DNA of 64,000 bases from Certhia americana (Eukaryota > Chordata > Aves > Passeriformes > Certhiidae). How positions within the stretch are numbered: position 1 is the stretch's first letter; each line of letters begins with the position of its first letter. Positions 1 through 12,756 of this stretch are shown here, one piece after another. A program made the position numbers and the translations under genes. Location of the stretch: contig CM031878.1 of NCBI GenBank assembly GCA_018697195.1, positions 39,749,256-39,813,255 on the forward strand. The letters run 5' to 3'. The notes under the pieces were generated by a model. It was not told the DNA's origin. It searched no databases and saw only the letters and a list, made by a program, of their open reading frames with translations.

Positions 1-17
1 CAGACCTCTTCCGATCT
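1..17. other. Residual Illumina adapter at contig end
   Basis: The first five bases CAGAC followed directly by CTCTTCCGATCT match the two ends of the TruSeq read-2 adapter with its central GTGTG missing. The 12-base 3' portion is exact and is the constant ligation-site end of Illumina adapters. It lies at the very first bases of the window, where untrimmed adapter would sit. This is a technical artefact, not genomic sequence, and it implies that the window starts at a contig or scaffold end. Confidence 0.85.
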
Positions 18-22
18 CGTTA

Positions 23-67
23 GATATTATAATATAATATAATATAATATAATATAATATAATATAT
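23..67. repeat. (AATAT)n pentanucleotide microsatellite
   Basis: About eight near-perfect AATAT units follow the adapter remnant, then degrade into AT-rich sequence. A 23-base near-palindrome (ATTGTAATAT...ATATTACAAT, 70-92) lies immediately after. Low-complexity sequence of this kind commonly breaks short-read assemblies, consistent with a contig end here. Confidence 0.9.
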
Positions 68-92
68 TAATTGTAATATAATATATTACAAT

Positions 93-3000
93 TTCTGTAA
101 ACTATAATATGCTGAACTAACCAGAAAAGTGGTTGCATCTCATAACTAGCCTCACTACTGCCTTATTTGTACTTTAGTGTTTAACTCTTTTGCTTTCCCA
201 TAACTGAGTCAATTATGTGACCCATACAGTCACACAAGGCTGAGTTGAACTCTGACTTTCACTCAAAATCTCTGTACAACACTTAGAAAAGTGGACTGCA
301 AATGCAGCACAGTCGGAAAGGTCCATTCTTCTTTCTAGTACAGTTTACAGTCACCAGCAGAAATGATGGAAAGTCAGTGCACTGCAGCTGGTCTTCCCTA
401 AATGTGACAATGTAGCATTCTCTTCTATCATCAATCTGACCCAACCCAGTGGGGGCCTGATGAGGCGAGGCTCAACATCAGGCTGCAAAGTGGAAGGCAG
501 AAGGTAAAAGCATGTCTGTGACACTGTTCTGGACAGTCACACAAACTCTCACAATCTGCTGTCCTGATACTACGCAATAGTCTCAAATGTGCATTTTGAG
601 ATGGTGGTAAGACATATCATATTGATGGCAACATTAGGAGAAGCCTCCTTGCCCATATTGAGCAACAGTAGGATTTTGAGGTTCTTCTTCTCTGAAAAAA
701 ATTGAAATTATCATAATCATCACCATCATCATCATCATAATCATCATCTATGTTTACAGAAGAAGAAAAAATATTTTTGGTCTCCTGATGCTGTAAAGCC
801 AGAGAGAGGGTCACAATGTTAATACCACCATCTTGACAAGTGCTGGGATACTGTCTTGTAAACAGATTTCTTTTGCACTGCCCATGTTTTTTAAGAAAGA
901 CAAAAGAAAGGATGAGGTCGCTTTTTCATCTTCATCATCTTCAGTGCTAACCATTGCAGTCTCTAGTTGATTCATTGTCATTTCTGCCATATGGCTGAGT
1001 TGTTCAACCTTGGATTTGTGTTATACAGCAGATATTTAATTGCTGCTGCCTAGGCTGAGGGACTGGAAAGCTTACCTTGAAGTTCATTTTATCCATTAAA
1101 TTTACAATAATGAAACATTAAAATTTTGAATACATAAAAACTAATCATTGATGTTGACAAAGGATCATTGAATATCTGCTTCAGCCCTGTATGCAATTTT
1201 AAATTCTATTTCATTTTAATTATGTATGAAATTACAAGGAAATGAAACAGATGAAACAAGCATATAGGGGCATTACTTGCATGCTGTTTTGGTATTTATT
1301 TTTTATATTTGCAGTGGGTGATTAAATCATAATAACTTGAAATGTATTTTAGACTGTTGTCACGTTCTTGGTTGTTACATAGTCTTCTTTTTCATACAGC
1401 TGCTCTGAGCTACTGGATAATAAGACAAAATTCTCTAGCTTCACCAAATTATTTCTTCTGTTTAGATATTCAGTCAAAATCTTTCTGTGAAAGTCATGAA
1501 TCTCAATTGGGAATGAAGAATAAAAGCTTTTGAAAAGGCAAACACTGCTGTAAATACTAGGCTTCTGGAAGCAGCCCAACAATTAATTTTCATATTATTA
1601 ATTTCTTTGTCAAATCAATCCATGTGACATATAGGAAAAAATTACATTCACATCTCTTCCTACATGTGCATGTATTCCCTAATGACCAAATAAATACAGA
1701 AGGATGGGGTCACCTGTGAAAACTTCCCACAGCACTGTTTCCTTGGAACATTTGCCAGCAGGACTCTGAAGGAGAGCAGACAACAAGTGACTTTTTTGTT
1801 TAATGCACCTAACCTTATAAATGTATGCCGTCAGATACCAAGAGGCAGAATCCGATTTTTTGGCTTCTTTTCCTCTTGACCTGGAAATGTGTCTTGTTTA
1901 AGGAATACATTTAAGGAAAAAATGTCCAGTTCTCCCCTTCCAATATGAATTTTGCAATTTTGCTTCCAAATAAAACATTTGATTATGTGGATTTGTTGTT
2001 GCTGCTGTTTTTTGGACACCACATTACTGAGCGGTCTCTTTGAACCCAGAATTCTTATGCAGAATTCTTACCCAGCACACACTGTAGTCTTCAGGCTGAA
2101 ATTTGAAAATGCTTTTTCTGAATTAAAAAGAACATGAAGTTCTCCCAAACTTATACCCATATACATATGTAGTAATCAATCTGGATTCAAATAACATAGC
2201 AATTCTATGACAACTTTTATTTTGGAAATGAAAACTATTCTATCTTCTCATCTTTAACAATCTGTAAGATTTGTGGGGGAAGTATATGGTGAGCTGCCTG
2301 TGTGGGCTAATTTGCTTTCTTACCAGTTACTACAAAATTGAAGAAGGTCCTTCTGAGACAAGAAAGGTTTACTCCTTCCATCATTTGGAACTCAAATTCT
2401 ATTGTGTCTTTGGAATAAACATAAAGAAACATGGATATTTTTCATTGTGTTGATTATAAAATAATCATTATGCAGATAAAGTGGATACAATAGTTATTCA
2501 CTGGGCATATATCAAATTACTGTAGAGGGACCAAGGCAGATTTTCAAGCTCTCTTGAGTACTCCTAGGGAGTCCACTTACTAGCTTGGTACGTGCAGAAA
2601 TTTTGTGGAATGGAAGAAACTCATCAATGTAAATGTGTGGATAGCTCACACTTGTTTAAATCAGAATAGGAAAGTAAAACAGAAAATTACTTCTTTGGAG
2701 CTAAGATGGAACAGATATTTCACTCTTCCATCTGTGGTACACAAATTCTAAATAATTGAGCTTTTACACCCCTGCTGTGCTACTGTCTGCTGTTGGAAGT
2801 TCCCACATCCCTGCATACACCATTAAAATTTCCATTAGCAAGTTCTCTACTGGAAATGACTAGGTGTTCTTTGGTCACAACATTCTGCTTTGGAGCTTTA
2901 TCTGAGACTCTTTTACTACTGTTTCTGAAACACAGAAAACCAGTCTTTAAGTGACAGCACTTAAATAACCACCCTATTACTAAATTAGTAGGAATTGAAT

Positions 3001-3440
3001 TGTTTCTGGAAGAAAATGTTGCCCTTACTAATAACTTTATTAATCCAATGTTATGTAAATTTTTATAAAAATGTGGGAAACAGTTGGCTGCTGTCTGTTG
3101 GTGCAGCAGGGTTGTCTTGTGCACAAAAACCAGTGTATTTACCTTAAAGCAAATGACCTAACTTATGTCCTTATTCTGACTAAAAATTGCTTCTCTTGCC
3201 TTTTTCCCCCTTTTGTTCATATACTCCTGTTCTGTGGTTAGACAAGACTTATAAATTACAAAAGTTCTGGGAAGAAAATATGAACAATCTGCTTTCCTCA
3301 ATGAGTTATGAATGACACAGCGTCCTGACTGTAGTGAAGTCTAAGTCTCTGAGTCCAGAATCTTATGTCATGTTTATGACAATATATCCATATTAAGAAT
3401 GTGGTGTCTTATGTCAAATATGGTCACAGAGCTTTTAAGT
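93..3440. other. Unannotated AT-rich DNA, no gene seen
   Basis: No reading frame with splice-like borders, no recognisable transposon and no RNA gene was found. The only structured sequence is a trinucleotide tract at 711-749. Open frames up to 114 codons (2780-3124, minus) have no recognisable motif and are of the size expected by chance. Confidence 0.6.
711..749. repeat. (ATC)n trinucleotide microsatellite
   Basis: Interrupted run of ATC/CAT triplets, about 13 units with TAA interruptions. On the minus strand it translates to an aspartate-rich stretch, which makes a short spurious open frame look compositionally striking. Confidence 0.9.
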
Positions 3441-4200
3441 CATGAAGCAACCTAGTTTGGAAAGGACCGCAAAAGACATTCTTGTTCAGCCTGTTGTGGG
3501 AAAGAGAGCCTAGATGAAAATATCTAGCACATTTCATGTATGTCTTGAAAATGTGCAGGGATGGCAATTAACCATGTACCTAGAGATAATGATCCAGTTA
3601 TTGATGGTTCTCACTGTAAAAAATGTCTTTCTTACATTAAAGTGAAATTTCCCCAGTGTAACTTTTCCACTTTTTTCCATGTGTCCCCTTCTCTTTGTAG
3701 CCACCCATCAAATACTGAAACTCTTGGATATGGCCCACCCAGAGCCTTCAGGCATGAAAATCTCATTCCAGTAGTATTTCCTCATAGAGCTGTCTCTCCA
3801 GCCTGTTGATAGTATTTGTGACCCATCCTCCTTGGTCCCTCTCCAGGCTGTCTGCATCTTTTTTTAATTGTGTGGACCAGAACTGGGCCCTACTCCAGGT
3901 ACAGCATGACAAGCACTGAGTATTTTGGGATTATCACTTCACTCTCTATGTTATTAATACCCATGCAGATGTGTTTGCCTTCCTTACTGCAGTGGTATCC
4001 TGACTTGTCCATCAGAGCCCTGTCAGCAGGGCTGTTCCCCAACCACACATTATAGCCCCATACGGGCTCCTTGTTTTTGTAATCCCAAATGTGGGACTTC
4101 ACACTTTTCTTCCTTAAACTTCATTCTCTTCATGATGTTTCACTCTCCCAGCTCTCTCATGTCCCTCTGTAAAATACCTTCCCCTCTGCTTGTTTTGGTC
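3441..4200 (-). mobile_element. CR1 LINE fragment, 5'-truncated
   Basis: Read on the minus strand, the segment matches the C-terminal part of CR1 ORF2 plus the 3' UTR. The left edge carries the degenerate 3'-end block (AGTTTGGAAAGGACC, normally GGTTGGAAGGGACC). Further right are typical antisense CR1 phrases such as CCTCCTTGGTCCCTCTCCAG, the 'compared with total ... GTACAGCATGACAAGCACTGAG' block and GTCCCTCTGTAAAATACCTT. The frame is broken by many stops and no full ORF2 remains. Divergence from the consensus I remember is high, so this is an old copy. Its terminal octamer repeats are eroded. Confidence 0.8.
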
Positions 4201-4241
4201 TTTGCTATGTTAGAGTTTTTCTTCTTCTTCTTAACTGGTAT

Positions 4242-4663
4242 TGTGATGTTATTTTGGTTTTAGTATGAGAATAATGATGATGACCAACTGGTGTTTTAGT
4301 TGTTGCTAAGTACAGCTTGCCCTGGGTAAGTCAAGGACTCTTCAGCTTCTCATGACCTGCTAGTGAGAAGGCTGGAGGGTCACAAGAAGCTGGGAGGAGA
4401 CACAGACAGGACAGCTGAACTGCATTGGCCACAGAGATACCCCATGCCGCAGAGCACCATGCTTAGTATAAAAACTGAGAGGAATTGGCTGGACATATGT
4501 TAACAAGTGGTGAACAAGTGCATTGTCCATCAATTGTTTTGTATATTTTAGTTATTTTATTGTAATTCTTATTTTTTTTATTTTGTCTGATTAAACTGTC
4601 TTTATCTCAGCTCAAGATTCTTCTGATTCCTACCTTTCTGTCTTGGTTGAAAGCAATTTAACA
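4242..4663 (+). mobile_element. Solo LTR, endogenous retrovirus-like (ERVL-type)
   Basis: A 422-bp element begins TGTGATGTTA and ends TTTAACA, so it has the TG...CA ends of an LTR. It contains the block TCAGCTTCTCATGACCTGC, then CAAGAAGCTGGGAGGAGACA and GGACAGCTGAACTGCA, which are landmarks of an abundant avian LTR family. A TATA box (4467-4473) and an ATTAAA polyadenylation signal (4590-4595), followed by CTGTCTTTATCTCA, give a normal U3-R-U5 order on the plus strand. Flanking pentamers GGTAT and GGCAG do not form a clean target-site duplication. No internal retroviral genes flank it, so it is a solo LTR. It lies 41 bp beyond the 5' break of the neighbouring CR1. Confidence 0.8.
4467..4473 (+). 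promoter_or_regulatory. TATA box of the solo LTR
   Basis: TATAAAA in the context CTTAGTATAAAAACTG, 117 bp upstream of the ATTAAA signal at 4590. This is the usual position of the core promoter in this LTR family. Whether it still drives transcription cannot be judged from sequence. Confidence 0.55.
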
Positions 4664-7600
4664 GGCAGACACTTGAAAATACATTACCTCCCCTTTAGTT
4701 TTAACCATTCCCCTTTCATGAATAAGGAGATATGAATGTGAGAAGATAAAAATTTTTAAAATAGGTTTACTAAAAAATGAAACAGAAACAGGTAAAAATT
4801 GCACTAATAATCATTTGATACAAAGGCGCTGAATTCTCATGGACTCCCCAGAAACATCTTTATAAAGGCAGATCACCTTACTTAACAACAAAAGTAAATG
4901 AGGCAAAAGACTGTTGCAATCCGGTGACAAAAACTGAAATCCAAAGTTTGGGCTCATAAGAGATCCAGCACATGCATTATGCAGCATCTTTCTTATATTG
5001 TTCTGTACAGTTAACACAATACATTCTTTCCACAACTTAACTATGCATCTGTTAGAATGCTACCCTTGCATTTTCTCCTTTTTTTTTTTTTCCCTCTACA
5101 AAACAAAGATTGCACTGTCTTGTCCCTGAAGAAATGGGAGATAATATTTTTGGTTTATTTCAGAGGTAAAGAGTAAAATGACTTTCATTCCTGATTTCCA
5201 GAGCACTGTGATGGGATATGAGAACAAAAGTAAGTCAGAGTAGATCACTAGACTTTTATCAGAATAAAAAGACAGTGGGTTTGAAGGCTGTGATATTGAT
5301 GTATTAGTTTAACAAGTCAACTGTAGCTTATTTCTCTGGTGGAGGCACATCAGGTCAGAGAAGGCAAGAAATCTTACAAAGAAATAGTAGTTAATTTATG
5401 AATGTATTCATTTTCCTTGTCTTTATATTGCATAATAGCAGCCATACTTTTAAATATGTACTGAAACATATATGCAAGTGTGACCATACATCTCCTCCCT
5501 TCGATATTTTCTTTCTTATCTGCCAGAAGCATCATAAAGAGAATTTAAACCTATAGATAAGAACTCATACTTCTTTTAGATGGCATATAGGTTAATACTG
5601 CTGTTCATACTCATGCCAAGACTGTGCTAATTACAAATATTTCTTGCCAAGTAAAAAATCTACAGTTAGAACATGGAGGTCACCAAACCTGTTTAATGGT
5701 ACGGCCCATAAAATAAGCAGTCTTTTTTACTGTCCTGTCATATTTGCTGGCTTTACAATGAAGATTAAAGGGCAGATGTAGCTGTCATCTGAAGAAAATC
5801 TAGCGAATTGAAGAAATCTTACAGTATACCAGTAACATTGTAACAATTAGACTTTTATTAACAACACATAGATGGAAAATCATTGCATGCACATATATTC
5901 TCTTAATGAGCTGCTGCTGTGTAGAGATGCATTTTCATCAGGCAACATGTTCAATGATCATTATTCAATAGCCCTAGATCAAGAATAAAATAGAATATGC
6001 TGACACTCTTACTAAGGAGCATCTAGAAAATATAACCTATCAGAAATGCATGGTCTTAAAGGCAGTTAAACAGAAATTTTGTCTTGGAAAAGCAGCCCAC
6101 TATACTTCAGTCAATTAATTCAGGTCCTGCCATGACTGGCAATATGGAGCTGACTGTATATGAGAGTTGAAAATGAAAATCATAATCCTCCTTACTTTAG
6201 AATCTGTGAGGTAGGATTTAGTGCAGTATTCTGTATGGCTACTGCTGTGTTAAGAGTACCATAGTTTGGGAGAAAAACCCCTCCGAAACCTTGCTTTCCA
6301 GCTGGGCCTCAGAAATCAAAGGAGCTGGATGTGAATAGGTTTAATTCCTGATTACAACTAACCTGGCACTGTAATTCTGGTTGTGCTCCCAGGTGCAGCA
6401 GTAGTGTGGGTTACCTCATTAAGCTGGTCTCATTCATGATCTGATCACAAGTTCAGCAAACTGTAGTTAAAATTTCAACACTATGTCTGGTTGAGTTCAA
6501 GAACTTTCTCAAATACATATTTACCAGCAGTGCAGTTTTTTGAGCAACAGATTATGGATTCTTTTATATTGCTGGTAATACACTAGGCCTGCAAAATAGA
6601 ATGTATAGTGCTATGTAAAGGTGTTCCCAGGTATACTTAATATGGTTAGAGGTACAAATCTTACCAAAGATTCACCCCTGCTTTGTAGAGGAGAGGAAAG
6701 CAAATCTGACAGTTTTTCTGCAGAGTAGCTGTATTCTCATTCTCTGCCACTGAGAATTTTAGATGCCAATTTATACTTTTGGGAGAAGTGGAGGTGTGAC
6801 ACTAGTCCAGTATTTTGTCACTGCCATCATAAAGGGCGTGGGGAAAGAGGCATATAGAGAGTAACATATTTACAGACTGTAGATCTTGCATACGGACTAA
6901 ACAGGACCATCACACCTTAACATCATTCCCGCTTTTCCCTGGATGATTGCAGTGATAAAGGTCATCCAGCCTCCACCTGATACCCTATCATCTCCTCAGC
7001 ACGACATCATGCCATAAGTCACATGCCTCAAGGCATGTCTCTTGTTTGTGGGACTAATTTCCACAGCTATGTGACAAAGTGTCATTTGATTATCACATAT
7101 TACCTCTGCTATCCAATCTAATGCCCTCCTTTTGAGGTTTTTGCTGCAAAGGCTTTTTGCCAACCACAGCTCTAAAGGAATTTACAGTTCACCCAAATAT
7201 GCTGCAGTAGCCCATTTAATTCAGTCCAGTTTAGCTGGGGTTTTTTGATGCTGAACGTTGTTTACATACTAGTTATTGAAATAGCAAAAGAATGTAAAAG
7301 AATTATCAAAAAAAGTGTAACCCACTGGTTATTTTAGGCTTGAATGCCAAATAATTTTCTACGTTGTGTTATATTTTGGTATGGAAATGTACATGATCTA
7401 TGCTGCCTTCTAAAAATTGTATCAGTCTTCACTACTTTGTGTCTTCAATAATTTCTAAAGATGCATTAATGATATCTAAAATCAACCAGACATTCATTAA
7501 CTTCCACTCAAATTTAAAACTGAATTTGAATTTCAAATGCCCATCATAACATTCAGGTACTGTGGGTATCAAATAATGTACAGCTGCCAAATTACCAGCC

Positions 7601-9860
7601 CTACCTAACTTGGCATATTTTTGCATAAGACATACAGTAATGGAAAGCCTCCCTCGTTTTTTTTCAATAGGCCCTGAAGACAGAAATCCTGTTTTAATTT
7701 CAGTAAGTGTTTTCTTTCTTGTCCAATGTCCTTTCAAATGAAATAGACAACACAGGCACAGTTTTCTCAAAGATCACTTTCACAGCTGAAGAAGTTTTAA
7801 GAAGACTGCATGTAATTGACAATACAGTCATTGCTATTTTTACCAATATGATTCTAACCATTTCAATTATACCAGCGTAGAACTGAAGTGGCAAATTGCA
7901 CCCTCTGGAAAACACAGAACAAACTAAAAAGTGTTTCAGTGCCATTGTTATATGAAACTCTTTTCTTATTTCTGCTTCACCTACACTTAAATGACTCATA
8001 TTTTTGAGTAACCTCAGCTCTCTCGTCTGTCAGTGAGAGGTTCAGGACCCAAGGCAAAAGGACTCAACCGTTTTTTCTTTTCTTTTCTTAAAGGGACAAA
8101 CAGTCATATTAATGAAATCTGTAACTTCATTATTTTCTCTGTTTCCCTCAAGCACCACTCAAAACCTGTATGCTGCTAAGAGAGATTTGAAAGATCTGGT
8201 GTTGTTTTGCATTTTTTTTTTCCCTTAAGGATAATTCCTGCCTAGTATTTCTAGTTAAATATTGTTGAAAGTATCTAGCCTTATGGATATTTGTACTGCA
8301 TGAATAATCATAGTCAGGCTATTTTATCGTTAGTTAAAATATCAGTATTATCTGATCCTATAAGGTCATACCTAATTCTCTCATTCACAGTGTGTGCCTC
8401 CATAACTTACTTATCAATGATAAATGTAAGCATGAAAACCTTGTATTCATCTTGAAAATGTCCTCAGGCACTCCTAGTTAGCATACATATTTTGCCTAAA
8501 AGGAATCTGAAGTATGTGTGACAATTAATTATCTGGAAACAAGACCCATGAATAGTTCAGAAAACCTAATAATTGCTTATTAAAATTAAGTTAGAAAAAC
8601 ATGATGATATAAGTTACACATACCCATCTTGAATTACTGAAGAAATGAAATCTTGGAAAAGTAACCCATGTATTGTGACATTAGAGCTACATTTTCTTGC
8701 ATACTGATTTTTTTTTTCTATTTTGTGTTAGTCATCAAAATGGAAGACAAATATGTTTTCAGGGTAATTGGAAAATAAATCCCAAATATTATACCAAGTA
8801 TAAAATTTGGAAAACTGCAGTAAATTTTCTCACTTAGACCTTTATTTCAAATCCTTCAGAAAAATGCAGAAAAGTTAATGATTAGGAAATTACAAGAAAA
8901 ATGTAAAAAATAAACTACCGAGTTCTTTGACACCTGCAGAAACTACTTCATTAACTAACATGTTATTCTGTTTTTATGGAGAGAATTATGGATAGTATCT
9001 AAATAAATTGCACAAATAATAACAACCTTCAAATATAAGAAAGTAAGAAAAATACAATGGATTACATTAATGGATTACATTTTGTGTGTATGTAATAACC
9101 ACACTTATATACTTCACAGACAATTACCTGGTTTGTTACCTATGCTGTTTTTACTCCTTAAGATTAATCAATGCTTTAACAAAATGTTGTTTTTCACCAG
9201 GGAAGAAGGCAGCTCAGGGTCTCATATCAGGAGACACGACAATGCATATCAGCTGTGTTTCTGTTTCAAAGATCCTATTGCTGTCTCTTTCAATTTTCAC
9301 AAATATGCCTTCTATCAAGGTAAAATGAAAAATCCTCCAGTTTGCAAGACTTGTCACTGAGGAGTTTCACTACTAATGAACTAACAAGGTTTAATCAGGC
9401 TTTGGCCTTCAGAGAAGCAGACTACAATGGACTACCCAAATCCAAAAGGGTGCTCTCCTGTCTCAGCAATGACTGCATTTCTCCAGCTTAAGCTTAGAAC
9501 AAACCATGCTCTGTTCCATTGAATAGGCTTTTGAGTGGCATGCTGCTGTGACACAAACATTGTGGTACCCTGTCTGCTATTTATGGCCATGTCAGTGAAT
9601 TTCTGATGATAAATGATTGTTTGATTTTGCCACTGACAGGAAAGTACAGCAGTGACCTTTTATCCAATGAACTCTAGGGCAGGAAAAAGGGAGAAATCAC
9701 ACCTCACTTTTTCTTTTTGGTTTTTTTTTTTTTTCCCCAGCTGTATCTCAAGGGCTTTTAACATTAAAAGGGAAGTTGCTAGATTTATTGTGTTAGCTTC
9801 AACTGACACAATGTGCTAGGTAACCTGTGTTAATCCTGGGGAAAACAGAATATATCACAA
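4664..9860. other. Unannotated unique DNA
   Basis: AT-rich single-copy-looking sequence. Homopolymer T runs occur near 5080, 8213 and 9720. Two overlapping minus-strand open frames (7432-7999) show no domain. A weak exon-like segment at 9201-9319 is listed separately. No transposon family was recognised, although very old degraded elements would not be visible by eye. Confidence 0.55.
9201..9319 (+). other. Weak exon-like segment
   Basis: A pyrimidine tract ending TTTTTCACCAG precedes the segment, and it ends CTATCAAG directly before GTAAAA, so both splice borders are plausible. It is 119 bp long and one frame is open through both borders. No protein family was recognised, and no partner exon was found nearby. 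Splice-like borders of this quality occur by chance in tens of kilobases, so this is only a candidate. Confidence 0.12.
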
Positions 9861-10285
9861 GATATCACAGATTCATAGAATGGACTAGGTTGGAAGGCCT
9901 AAAAATCATCTTGTTCCAACCCCACTGCCATGGGCAAGGACACCTTCCACTATACCAGATGGCTCAGAGCTCCATCACTTCCAGTGATGGAGATTCCCAC
10001 ATTCTCTGGCCAACCTGTTTCAGTGCCTGAACAGTTAAGAATTTTTTTCTAATATCTAATCTAAACCTACTGTCTTTCAATTTATAGCCATTACCTCTTG
10101 TCCTGACCATGCCCTTGTGAATAGTTTCTCTCCATCTTTGCCTCAGTTACTGGAAAGCTACAATTGGGCCACCCTAAAGCCTTTTCCATTCCAGTCTGAA
10201 CAATACCGATTCTCTTAGCCTTTTCTCATAGGAAAGCTGCTTCATCCCTCTAATCGACTTGGCCTCTGGACTCGTTCATAAAGTT
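9861..10285 (-). mobile_element. CR1 LINE fragment, 3' end
   Basis: The left edge has ATTCATAGAATGGACTAGG and TTGGAAGGCCTAAAAATCAT, the inverted 3' end of CR1. It continues through CCACTGCCATGGGCAAGGAC, CACCTTCCACTA and CCTCTTGTCCTGACCA, and ends in CGACTTGGCCTCTGGACTCG. About 425 bp remain, covering the 3' UTR and the last part of ORF2. The frame is broken. The copy is fairly well preserved compared with that at 3441. Confidence 0.9.
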
Positions 10286-11571
10286 CCCCTCTCCACAAAG
10301 TTCAGATTATTTTTATTTCCTCATAGTTCTCTTAGACTGTTATATGTGAAAGAGTAAATTTGATCTATGTAAACATCTGAGGCAAGACCCAGGGCTTTGC
10401 AAGGTGCTTCTCTTTACCTTATGCCAGACTTTCCTATCATTCTGCCTGCCCTGTCTTGACTACTCTGACATGTGGGCAGTTTTTTAGGAGCTCTGTACAA
10501 AGACTCAGATGAATTTTTACCCATAGTTGCAGTAGCTTTAACAATGTGTTGACAAACACCGTAAAGTTTGCACCAAACATTTGTGATTGTCAGATCTAGC
10601 TTTAGATGTTACACATTCACACATAAGAGTTCAATACATCTGATCCATGCAGAAAAAAACAAAGTTTACTACTTAAATGCAAAACAAGGGAAGCAATAAA
10701 ATTTGATGCTTTTCAAAGTTTTTACAGTCTCTGTTTGTGTTCTTAAAAGATGGATGTGCATGAAGAATGGAGATGCACAAAGATTTTTAGATTGCTCAAA
10801 CTCCCTCCTATAGCTTGGCTCAGAGAATCTGGAATCTTGGGCAAAATTCACTCCTTTAGAAGAAATCAGGTCTGAAGGAAAAAGATGTATGCTAAGGTAA
10901 CCCACCAAATGATGAAGAGGATGAATCCTGAAAGAAAAACATACCTTAGCTAGCAGGGGTTTTTTAGAATTCAAACACCTACACTTCGGTTGTGTTTAAT
11001 GACAAAGAATAAATTTCTGTGGTAAATGTAAACATGAGGAACCTAAAAGAAAAAAACACTATTTTAGATTTTTGGGGTTTTTTGATTTTGATTTTGAGTG
11101 TCTCCAGTGTTGAGTATTCATATACATTAAGCTCCACTGATAAAAAGCAGTCCCCCACAGAATATTCTAGATGTCATAACAATTTTAAGGCAGAGCTGGG
11201 AATAAATCCCTGTCTACCAAGCCAATCCTGAAGTAAAATCTGATCCTCCTTCTGGTGTGCTCAAACCTATATCATAATGACACTTTTGGATTTCCTATTC
11301 ACACTAGGTAGCTGTTCCTAGACCCTCCAATCTGGAATCTGGACTAAAATGGACATATCTTAAGGATGAACTTTTCAATAGTTTTTTGAGAAGTCATTGT
11401 GCAGTTCTCCTTTACTTTTGATTCACTCTTCACATTTAGGCCCCTTTTTAATGTGTAATACCAAAATAAGTCAAAAGGTATCTTAAACAACACTCTTCCC
11501 AGGATAAGGTGCTAGACTAGTCTGCTAGTGTGCTTTACACACAATTACTTGCAGACAGCTTCTGCTACCCT

Positions 11572-11596
11572 CAATATTAGCAGCTCTTACTAACAT
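11572..11596 (+). repeat. 25-bp dispersed duplication, copy 1
   Basis: CAATATTAGCAGCTCTTACT followed by AACAT occurs here and again at 12732-12756, exact over 25 bases and in the same orientation. Flanking sequences differ completely. The match is far longer than expected by chance in a window of this size. Confidence 0.85.
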
Positions 11597-12731
11597 TCTT
11601 GTTATTGTTGTAATAATTATAATTAATATGCATGATTGAAATACAGATTTGTATTAAATAATACAGAGTAGGAAGAATTAAAATCAACCATAAAAGCACT
11701 GCATTTCATATGATAAATTTATTTACAGATAAATTTACTATTCCACTTTGTAAAATTTGGTTATGATTCATGAAATAGGTAAGTATTGCTACCTGGTGCT
11801 TATGACTTTAGAAACTGAGAAAAATATATTAATATATCATAGAAAAATATAAAATTATTGAAGTACATAAGATACTTTTATACTTTAACTAAATATTTAT
11901 TTTAGTATATCTAAAAACATTATATATAATATACAGTATAAGTTCAAACTCATATAACAAAGTAGAGCATATGGCAAAATGTTAAAGTATATAAAAATTA
12001 TTTCAATATATAATTCTCCTATGCAATTTTTATCACATAGAATTGTTTATCATAGTCCATCTTCTCTTTCATCTTCCTGAAATACTAACTTTAAGGTTTT
12101 CAATTCTTTTCTTTTGCAGAGTTATCTGCAAAACAATAGTAAAATAAATTTTTTACTCTAAAATACATAAACTGTAAACAGATGAAGGCATATGATCTTA
12201 ATAAATGGTGTAACAATACTAACTCATTAAAATGCTTACATTTACAATTTAAACAACTTGAAATAATCTGAAAAATCTATATCTGTCAGAGAAGTGTTGT
12301 CAAAAACCTGACAGCACCAGCAACTCTGTCCATCCTCTAACTAGGGTGAAGTTTTAGTGTTACAAGAAATGGGTATAATAAAAAAGAAGTATTTGCATAT
12401 AAGTGTGGTGGGTGTAGACAAGAAAACTTTTCTAGATTTTTGGCTAAAAGTAAATGATGCTGAGAAATTTCCCCAAAATCATCTTTTGACCAAAATCTTT
12501 GAGGCAGAGCTGAGGGCAGAGATTGCTCAAGCACACTGAACTAAAAGGACCTTTCAAAATTGCTAAAGTATGACTTAAATATTGGCATCCAAGAACATAC
12601 ATATTAATTGTTTTAACTGCAGTGTCAAGGTCTGATGCAGGTAATAGAGGATTAGGGGTTATAAATATTTGCAAAGACTTTTAACAACATTCTGCTCCTA
12701 TTGTTGAAGAAGATATAGTCACCTGCAGTGA

Positions 12732-12756
12732 CAATATTAGCAGCTCTTACTAACAT
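12732..12756 (+). repeat. 25-bp dispersed duplication, copy 2
   Basis: Exact second copy of the 25-mer at 11572-11596, 1,160 bp away in the same orientation. The sequences on either side do not align, so this is a small transposed duplication or the conserved core of a short unrecognised element. Confidence 0.85.

Noticed and set aside
617..814. Minus-strand frame with an aspartate-rich stretch
   Set aside because: The acidic run is a translation of the ATC microsatellite; no start context, domain or splice borders.
2780..3124. 114-codon minus-strand open frame
   Set aside because: No motif, no conserved-looking composition, and within the length expected by chance in AT-rich DNA of this size.
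7432..7999. Two overlapping minus-strand frames of 112 and 99 codons
   Set aside because: They overlap in different frames with no splice borders or recognised domain; treated as chance.
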